From QFOX01 sp044237845 (GTDB lineage: Bacteria; Pseudomonadota; Alphaproteobacteria; Rickettsiales; UBA3002), in NCBI GenBank assembly GCA_044237845.1, contig JBIIEL010000036.1, forward strand, positions 1-19,863: a stretch of DNA of 19,863 nucleotides, read 5' to 3'. The position numbers and the translations under genes are program-made. The number at the start of each line of letters is the position of its first letter. The stretch's first letter is position 1. The notes below the pieces were generated by a model. The model was not told where the DNA came from, searched no databases, and was given only the letters and a program-made list of their open reading frames with translations. Below are positions 14,316-19,863 of this stretch, in pieces.

Positions 14316-15092
14316 ATGCATCTTTTCACCCGCACACTACGCACCAACCAGCAAGGCGTCGCCGCGATTGAGTTTGCGCTTATCTTGCCTATTTTGATTT
14401 TGCTGCTCTTCGGCACCACGGAGATGACGCGCTACCTGCTGACCATGCAGAAGGTCGAGAAAGCGGCTTATGTGATGACGGATTCCTTGGGTCAATTCAG
14501 ATCCGCCACATTGCTGGGGGATACGAACAATCCGGCGAATCCATATAACGGCGAAATCAGCCAGCAAGCAATCACCCAAATCTTCGCTCAGGCCGAAAGC
14601 ATACTTGGTGTCGATAATAATGCCGAATACGCGATCGTGTTCAGCTCAGTGGTGCACACTGCTGGGGGCGAAAGACTGCGTTGGCAGATGACCCACAATA
14701 GCGCCACCCCACCGACCTACACCTCCATAACAGGCCTGCCGAGCATTGGTATCTGGCCTGTTGGTGGGCAAAACGGCTCCACGCTCCCGGCGGGCAACCC
14801 AACGACAACCTGTCAGAATATCACCTTTAGCGGCAGCATCGGAACCACGATCAGCGATCCGGTCACCGGCATGATCAACAACGAGAATTACATCATCGGC
14901 GAATTTATTATGAAGTTCGAACCGCTGTGGCCAGGTCTTTTCACCGCCCTTTTTGGCGATGCCTTCCTGAAAACTCAAACCATCCATCGCACGGTGTTCC
15001 TCCACCCCCGTAACGACAGATTATGGGATCTGCCCTCCGTCACAGGAGCGACGACAAGCCTCGTTGCGGAAAACACCCCCTGCAGCCCGTAG
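14316..15092 (+). CDS. TadE-like pseudopilin (second copy)
   Basis: 258 residues. QQG-VAAIEFALILPILILLLFG again gives a prepilin site (Gly14, Glu19) and membrane helix. The downstream MTRYLLTMQKVEKAAYVMTDSL is the usual amphipathic extension of TadE/TadG proteins. The rest is a periplasmic domain with few recognisable motifs, ending in ENTPCSP. GAGGAA precedes the start, and the 36-bp gap from the previous gene suggests one transcript. It differs from the first copy after the helix and may be a heterodimer partner (TadF-like); TadE and TadF cannot be separated with confidence here. Confidence 0.82.
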   Translation: MHLFTRTLRTNQQGVAAIEFALILPILILLLFGTTEMTRYLLTMQKVEKAAYVMTDSLGQFRSATLLGDTNNPANPYNGEISQQAITQIFAQAESILGVDNNAEYAIVFSSVVHTAGGERLRWQMTHNSATPPTYTSITGLPSIGIWPVGGQNGSTLPAGNPTTTCQNITFSGSIGTTISDPVTGMINNENYIIGEFIMKFEPLWPGLFTALFGDAFLKTQTIHRTVFLHPRNDRLWDLPSVTGATTSLVAENTPCSP

Positions 15093-15126
15093 TTAGAACC
15101 ACAAAAGACGCAAAAGGACGAAAACC

Positions 15127-16482
15127 ATGAAACAGCACCACCCCTCTTTCCTTCGCCGTTTTGCTGCCGATACGCGCGGCAGCATCCTGATGATTGTTGG
15201 GTTGGTGTTCTTGCTTCTCGTCGGCATCGCTGGGGCGGGGTATGATCTCGGCATGCGCGAGCTACTACGTGCCCACACTCAGCGCGCGGCCGACTTCGCT
15301 GCCAGTTCCGCCGGGGGGATTGAAGACCCCATCAATGGCATGACCGACGCACAGCGCGAGACCACGGCGCAGCGCTACTTCAGCCTTAATTTTGGTGATA
15401 GCTTTCTGGGCGAACCTAAACCCACACCTGTCGTTAACATCCCAGGTGATGGCACTATCAGCGTGACTGCCGCGAGCGATATCGACACCAAATTCGTCCG
15501 CAATTTCGGGTCCGGCCACGAAACCCTCGACGCAGGTGGACATAGCAAAGTGGGAATTAGCAAGCCGCCAGAGCGCGTCTTTTTGCTAGTGGTTGACACA
15601 TCCGGCTCAATGACCAATTCAGCCGCCTACCCAATGCCTGCCCCTTATTATAACAGACTGGGGGTAGCAAAAGTTGCCGCCAAAGGGCTAACCAACATAT
15701 TGCTTACCCCCGCCAACAGTACCTTACCCACTAACCAACAAAACAAAGTCGGATTGATAACATGGGGAATGGCCGCCGGTACCATGCTGGCACCCACCAG
15801 CAACAAAGCATTGATTGATGCCGCTATCGATAATATGCCCCCCGGGGGCGGCACAAATTCTTATAGCGGGCTTAACGCCGCCTACCAAATGGCGCTCGCA
15901 AATCCCAACGCTGTAAAAGGTATCTTGCTCCTCACCGATGGCGGAAATAATATTGGGCCTATGATCAATGGCATCCCCGGAACAATGTGGCCCTATCAAG
16001 ACCAAACCGCATCTGACCCTAACGTCACCACATGGCTCATCGCGAATAACTACGCCGCTGGGGGGACTGCAAACATCACAGGCTCTACCTACCCCAACTA
16101 CCCCAATTTTGTAATCAACAGCCAAAGCCTTGGCGTCTGTGATCTGTTAAAAACCCAGCAACAAGCCGTTATCTATTCGGTTGGATTTGGTGCAGGCCCG
16201 TTTAGTCCGCAGGATACGCTGCAGCAAAACTCGGAAACCGCTGTTCAAAACTTCCTGTCGAGTTGTGCTACCGGCGGCTCACCTGTGCCTTACGGACCGT
16301 TCACAACGAGCTCAGTTAATAGTTATCCACCCGCCAACCCAACCCTTATAATCTCGGCAATTCCGAACACTGCGTCGACAAATCTTGGCAGCTATTACTT
16401 CTTATCTCTAACCCCTCAAGATCTGATCGGCGCCTTTGCGAACATTGCTGCCAACTTCAACAAAGTACGTATCATCGAATAA
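15127..16482 (+). CDS. TadG-like protein with von Willebrand A domain (array member 1)
   Basis: 451 residues. A short basic cytoplasmic head (PSFLRRFAADTRG) and one membrane helix (about 18-38) lead into a conserved YDLGMRELLRAHTQRAADFA segment. A variable spacer follows, then a vWA domain from about 150. The metal-ion-dependent adhesion site is intact: Asp157-Thr-Ser161-Met pattern DTSGSM, and LLLTDGG later. The protein ends in FNKVRIIE. TadG proteins belong to the Tad pilus system and are thought to act in or on the envelope. The start has MKQHHPSF shared with members 3 and 4, and a ribosome site AAGGACG. The 34-bp gap from the pseudopilin gene implies an operon. Confidence 0.82.
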   Translation: MKQHHPSFLRRFAADTRGSILMIVGLVFLLLVGIAGAGYDLGMRELLRAHTQRAADFAASSAGGIEDPINGMTDAQRETTAQRYFSLNFGDSFLGEPKPTPVVNIPGDGTISVTAASDIDTKFVRNFGSGHETLDAGGHSKVGISKPPERVFLLVVDTSGSMTNSAAYPMPAPYYNRLGVAKVAAKGLTNILLTPANSTLPTNQQNKVGLITWGMAAGTMLAPTSNKALIDAAIDNMPPGGGTNSYSGLNAAYQMALANPNAVKGILLLTDGGNNIGPMINGIPGTMWPYQDQTASDPNVTTWLIANNYAAGGTANITGSTYPNYPNFVINSQSLGVCDLLKTQQQAVIYSVGFGAGPFSPQDTLQQNSETAVQNFLSSCATGGSPVPYGPFTTSSVNSYPPANPTLIISAIPNTASTNLGSYYFLSLTPQDLIGAFANIAANFNKVRIIE

Positions 16483-16495
16483 CCCGGAGGGTCAT

Positions 16496-17860
16496 ATGAC
16501 GCCGCACCACACCTCTTTCCTTCGCCGCTTCGCTGCCGATACGCGCGGCAACATCCTGATCATTGTTGGACTGGCATTCTTATTTCTCGTCGGCATTGCC
16601 GGGGCAGGGTATGATCTCGGCATGCGCGAGCTACTACGTGCCCACACCCAGCGCGCAGCCGACTTCGCCGCCACTTCCGCCGGGGGCGTTGAAGGCTCTG
16701 TCACCGGCATGACGGATAAGCAGATGCGTGAGGCCACCGCGCTGCGTTATTTCAACCTTAATTTTGGTGACAGCTTTCTGGGTGAGGCCAGACCCCCCTT
16801 ATCCCTCGGCAATGGACCGAACAGCATTGATGTCACTAGCAGCACCATCACCGTTCAGGCCGATGGCATCATGCCCACCAAGTTCGTAAAAAACCTCGGG
16901 CCCGGCCATGACACGCTCGATGCTGGCGCATATAGTCAGGTAGCGTTCACCCCCATAAACAAACCCGGTGGGGATGTGATTCTGCTGATTGATACCTCCG
17001 GCTCGATGTTGAATAATCTGGCAGGGAATACTCCGGCTGTTTCTACCGTCAGTCCAATCCCCGGCACTGTCTGGGGCAATCCTCCGTCTGCTGCGAATCC
17101 TCTAGCCATCGCCCCGATAGCCGATCGGCGCATTACTATCGTGAAGAATTCAGCGGCCGCGTTTATCAATGCACTGCTCACTCCGGCCAATAGTACACTT
17201 CCTGCTGCGCAGCAGAATCGTATTTCGATCATTACGTGGAACGATCAGAATGTAACAAGTGCCGCAGAACTTCCCTTTACCAGCGACAATGCGACAGCGC
17301 AGGCCTTTCTGAATAATATCAATATCCCGATCCGTGGCGCGTATGGCACGAGAGCAGAAAAAGGGCTGGGGAGGGTGATTCAGAATTTCATCCTAGATTC
17401 GTCTGGCTACTTCAATCCAGGCGCAACGCGCGTGGTGGTTCTGTTAACGGATGGCGAGCAAAGTACCGGACATTATTACGAGCCGGTTTATACGGGTGCA
17501 AATTATACCTATTGCTGCAGAATCAAAGGTGGCCATGACGGTTCTACCTGTCCCATATCCTTCTGGGTGAATGGCGTCCAGTACCCGCCCGCGTCCTCAG
17601 CCGCATCTAAAATAAATGCGATCCTCTATACAATCGCATTTAGTGCGGGCGCATTGGGTAATAATTCCCGGGCACCGAATTTACTGTCAAGCTGTGCTAC
17701 CGATGGGGTTGGACATGGGTGGTATAACGGTGATGGTCACGTTGCCGATCCCATCAACAACCAAGGCACCTATTTCTTCACCGCGGCGACGGCTGCACAA
17801 CTGAATGCCGTATTTGCCTCCATCGGCAACAGCATCAAGAAAATACGGATCGTCCAGTAA
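16496..17860 (+). CDS. TadG-like protein with von Willebrand A domain (array member 2)
   Basis: 454 residues. The head, membrane helix and following helix (first 64 residues) are almost identical to the other members. The vWA domain has an intact metal site (DTSGSM from Asp166; VVLLTDGE later). Two cysteines in YTYCCRIKGGHDGSTC and a C-terminal LLSSCATDG could be disulfide-bonded. It ends in IKKIRIVQ. The start at 16496 is chosen because GGAGG stands 6 bp upstream; the frame is open 20 codons earlier but overlaps member 1 there. Only 13 bp separate it from member 1. Confidence 0.82.
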   Translation: MTPHHTSFLRRFAADTRGNILIIVGLAFLFLVGIAGAGYDLGMRELLRAHTQRAADFAATSAGGVEGSVTGMTDKQMREATALRYFNLNFGDSFLGEARPPLSLGNGPNSIDVTSSTITVQADGIMPTKFVKNLGPGHDTLDAGAYSQVAFTPINKPGGDVILLIDTSGSMLNNLAGNTPAVSTVSPIPGTVWGNPPSAANPLAIAPIADRRITIVKNSAAAFINALLTPANSTLPAAQQNRISIITWNDQNVTSAAELPFTSDNATAQAFLNNINIPIRGAYGTRAEKGLGRVIQNFILDSSGYFNPGATRVVVLLTDGEQSTGHYYEPVYTGANYTYCCRIKGGHDGSTCPISFWVNGVQYPPASSAASKINAILYTIAFSAGALGNNSRAPNLLSSCATDGVGHGWYNGDGHVADPINNQGTYFFTAATAAQLNAVFASIGNSIKKIRIVQ

Positions 17861-17875
17861 CTTAAAAGGTGTCTC

Positions 17876-19447
17876 ATGAAACAGCCCCGCCCCTCTTTCC
17901 TTCGCCGCTTCGCTGCCGATACGCGCGGCAACATCCTGATCATTGTTGGACTGGCATTCTTATTTCTCGTCGGCATTGCCGGGGCAGGGTATGATCTCGG
18001 TATGCGCGAGCTACTGCGTGCCCACACCCAGCGCGCGGCCGACTTCGCCGCCACTTCCGCCGGAGGAATAGAGACCAACCTCACCGGCGCGGCAGATAAG
18101 CAAATGCGCGAGGTGACGGCACAACGTTATTTCTCGCTTAATTTCGGTGGTAATTTTCTTGGGAAGCCCGAGCCCTCGCCAACCATCATCATCCCTGGCG
18201 ATGGCACTATCACCGTCGATGCCACGGGGGTAAATATCGATACCAAATTCGTCCGCAATCTCGGATCGGGGAATGAAACACTTGATGCGAGCGGGCATAG
18301 TAAAGCGTCGATTAGCGCCGCAGGAGCCGCCGACTTTGATATGGCTGTGGTCGTGGATTTGCAGAGCGCGGCTCTGTCATGTTTCAATTCCCCCGGCAGC
18401 ATAAATACATGTAACAACGGCGCGTCTTCCCCCAACAGACGATTGATTTACAAGGAAGTGCAGGCACTCGGCAAATTAGCGGATAAATTAATTCTGCCTA
18501 ACAATGCTAACCCGAATGCGCGCATCGGTATTTTGGGCGTCGGCAGCCGCATTCGCACGGCCTTTGGCCTCACTTCCAACAAAGCACATATAGACCCGCT
18601 GGTGGCGAATCCCCCCTTGGATGCCAATGGAACCTATTTTCCCGTCACCTATATTAACGGCGGGTATGATTTGGTTCATATCGGCATCTACGCTGCCCAA
18701 AAAATGCTCCAGGGCGGAATGGGTGTACCCAATGCGGTGTTCCAACAGGAAAAAAAGCCCCACAATCCTTGCAAAAAGGGGTATGATCTGGTCGACACGA
18801 CGCCCTATGCGCCTTCCGCGCGCACGGCGCGCAGCGCGCCGGGGGACGCGAACAACATCAGCAAAAACAAGTATGTGATGTATTTCCACGCGGGTGACAC
18901 CATCGCGCATAATGCCAATGGCAAGCAGAGCGCGGGAAGACCGGGATGCGATTCAATGTATAAAAACATTTGGTGGAACAAGGAGAGTATCTACGATCCC
19001 TATGTTGCGGAGGTTTGCCCGAATCAGAAGGCGTGGAACGGGTTTATTGGCTTTTGGTCGCCATCAACCAAACAATGTCCGCAAGTGCTCGTCACCGCCT
19101 GCGACCGTATCAAAGCCAATCCTTCTGGCACTCGGGTTGTTGTGGTAGATTTTGTCGCTGGCGATGCCACAGGGTCAGGAACCGTTCAAGCAATGTCGAT
19201 GAATGCGTATAACAGTGAGTTGCAACAGGCGAATTGGAATGGCAGTTACGGCGCGCATAATTTCAGAACGGATACGATCGCCGCACTGAAAGCCTGTGCA
19301 TCGCCATCGCTCGGTGGCACAACGTTGCCGGCATCCATTCAGCCAGATCCCACCAAAGAGTATTATATTGTGAGCGATGATGCCTCGATGGATAAGATTA
19401 TGGATGCTGTCGCAAAGCAGGTACGCAGCGTGCGCATCATTGAGTAG
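17876..19447 (+). CDS. TadG-like protein with degenerate vWA domain (array member 3)
   Basis: 523 residues, the longest member. The first 64 residues match member 2 except for the five after Met, and 108 bp (17893-18000) are identical to 16513-16620. The post-helix spacer instead resembles member 1 (IPGDGTI, IDTKFVRN, GSG-ETLDA). At the place of the metal site it reads VVVDLQSAA (Asp161), so the DxSxS motif is lost, and no TDG appears later. Unlike its siblings it should not bind metal in the usual way. Extra cysteines occur at SCFNS, NTCNNG, NPCKKG, PGCDS, EVCPN, KQCPQ and TACDR. The C-terminus VRSVRIIE keeps the family tail. Confidence 0.8.
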   Translation: MKQPRPSFLRRFAADTRGNILIIVGLAFLFLVGIAGAGYDLGMRELLRAHTQRAADFAATSAGGIETNLTGAADKQMREVTAQRYFSLNFGGNFLGKPEPSPTIIIPGDGTITVDATGVNIDTKFVRNLGSGNETLDASGHSKASISAAGAADFDMAVVVDLQSAALSCFNSPGSINTCNNGASSPNRRLIYKEVQALGKLADKLILPNNANPNARIGILGVGSRIRTAFGLTSNKAHIDPLVANPPLDANGTYFPVTYINGGYDLVHIGIYAAQKMLQGGMGVPNAVFQQEKKPHNPCKKGYDLVDTTPYAPSARTARSAPGDANNISKNKYVMYFHAGDTIAHNANGKQSAGRPGCDSMYKNIWWNKESIYDPYVAEVCPNQKAWNGFIGFWSPSTKQCPQVLVTACDRIKANPSGTRVVVVDFVAGDATGSGTVQAMSMNAYNSELQQANWNGSYGAHNFRTDTIAALKACASPSLGGTTLPASIQPDPTKEYYIVSDDASMDKIMDAVAKQVRSVRIIE

Positions 19448-19472
19448 CTGACAATGCTTCGACGGCACCCGT

Positions 19473-19498
19473 ATCAAAAAATACGGATCGTGTAGTAA
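19473..19498 (+). pseudogene. Fossil 3' end of another TadG-like gene
   Basis: The stretch starting ATCAAAAAATACGGATCG matches the last codons and stop of member 2 (17838-17863) with a 1-nt deletion and two substitutions. The following leader (GTAACTCAGAAGG and TCTCATGAAACAG) also matches the member 2-to-3 junction. It is not in frame with member 3, whose stop lies 26 bp upstream. This is a leftover from duplication or replacement within the array. Confidence 0.7.
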
Positions 19499-19513
19499 CT
19501 CAGAAGGTTTCTC

Positions 19514-19863
19514 ATGAAACAGTACCACACCTCTTTCCTTCGCCGCTTCGCTGCCGATACGCGCGGCAGCATCCTGATGATTGTTGGGTTGGTGTTCTTG
19601 CTTCTCGTCGGCATTGCCGGGGCGGGGTATGATCTCGGCATGCGCGAGCTACTGCGTGCCCACACCCAGCGCGCGACCGACTTCGCCGCCACTTCCGCCG
19701 GGGGCGTTGAAGGCTCTGTCACCGGCATGACGGATAAGCAAATGCGTGAGGCCACGGCGCTGCGTTATTTCAACCTTAATTTTGGTGACAGCTTTCTTGG
19801 CGAACCGAGACCTGCATTGACCCCCGGTAATGGACCGAACAGCATTGATGTCACTAGCAGTAC
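19514..19863 (+). CDS. TadG-like protein, N-terminal part (array member 4, 3' end outside window)
   Basis: 116 residues are visible before the window ends; no stop is reached. The head and helix match member 1 (GSILMIVGLVFLLLVG), whereas the spacer from about residue 63 on matches member 2 (GVEGSVTGMTDKQMREATALRYFNLNFGDSF, here split by only a few changes). It is thus a mosaic of two siblings. An AGAAGG ribosome site precedes the ATG. Whether a vWA domain follows cannot be seen. Confidence 0.8.
   Translation, partial: MKQYHTSFLRRFAADTRGSILMIVGLVFLLLVGIAGAGYDLGMRELLRAHTQRATDFAATSAGGVEGSVTGMTDKQMREATALRYFNLNFGDSFLGEPRPALTPGNGPNSIDVTSS

Overview
The window looks like chromosome of an alphaproteobacterium. 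Three things suggest this: two perfect CtrA-type boxes (TTAA-N7-TTAAC), a GC-rich nested palindrome of a kind common in alphaproteobacterial intergenic DNA, and the gene families present (PduL-FabI pair, PBP2-RodA pair, TadE/TadG genes). The genus cannot be told from the sequence.

Region by region. (1) 1-1047, plus strand: the end of a PduL-type phosphotransacylase, overlapping the enoyl-ACP reductase gene fabI. (2) About 1100-6300: a compact integrated element, all genes on the minus strand. Read from the right it holds a tyrosine integrase, an unrecognised 224-residue protein, a small AlpA-like DNA-binding protein, a small primase-associated domain protein and a large primase-polymerase/DUF3987 replication protein. 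Neighbouring genes overlap except at one gap, which holds a likely operator. Just beyond the replication gene lie eleven 10-bp direct repeats and a perfect 31-bp dyad. Together they look like a replication origin served by the element's own primase/helicase. No capsid, terminase or relaxase gene is present, so this could be a phage satellite, a small integrative mobilizable element or a prophage remnant. (3) 6304-7814: an arsenic detoxification pair (acr3, arsC) between the integrase and a tRNA-Ser(UGA) gene. It may be element cargo or older chromosome. (4) 7876-8258: the tRNA-Ser gene followed upstream by a 5'-half tRNA-Ser remnant and other tRNA-like debris. (5) 8259-10303: a secreted PEBP-family protein and a divergent, poorly known protein with EreA/ChaN-like motifs, with a CtrA box in between. 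(6) 10544-13500: mrdA (PBP2) and rodA, the elongasome transpeptidase/glycosyltransferase pair. (7) 13581-19863: a CtrA-box promoter, two TadE-like pseudopilin genes, and a tandem array of at least four TadG-like genes, the last cut by the window end.

The array is the most unusual chromosomal feature. The four genes share a nearly invariant N-terminal module of about 64 residues, with more than 100 bp identical between the second and third. Their bodies differ strongly, sequence blocks are shuffled between members, one member has lost its von Willebrand A metal site, and a fossil 3' end survives between the third and fourth genes. This suggests a pilus-associated family diversifying by duplication and recombination.

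The two most interesting leads are the element's origin-like repeat module with its split primase, and the constant-head, variable-body TadG array under a probable CtrA promoter.
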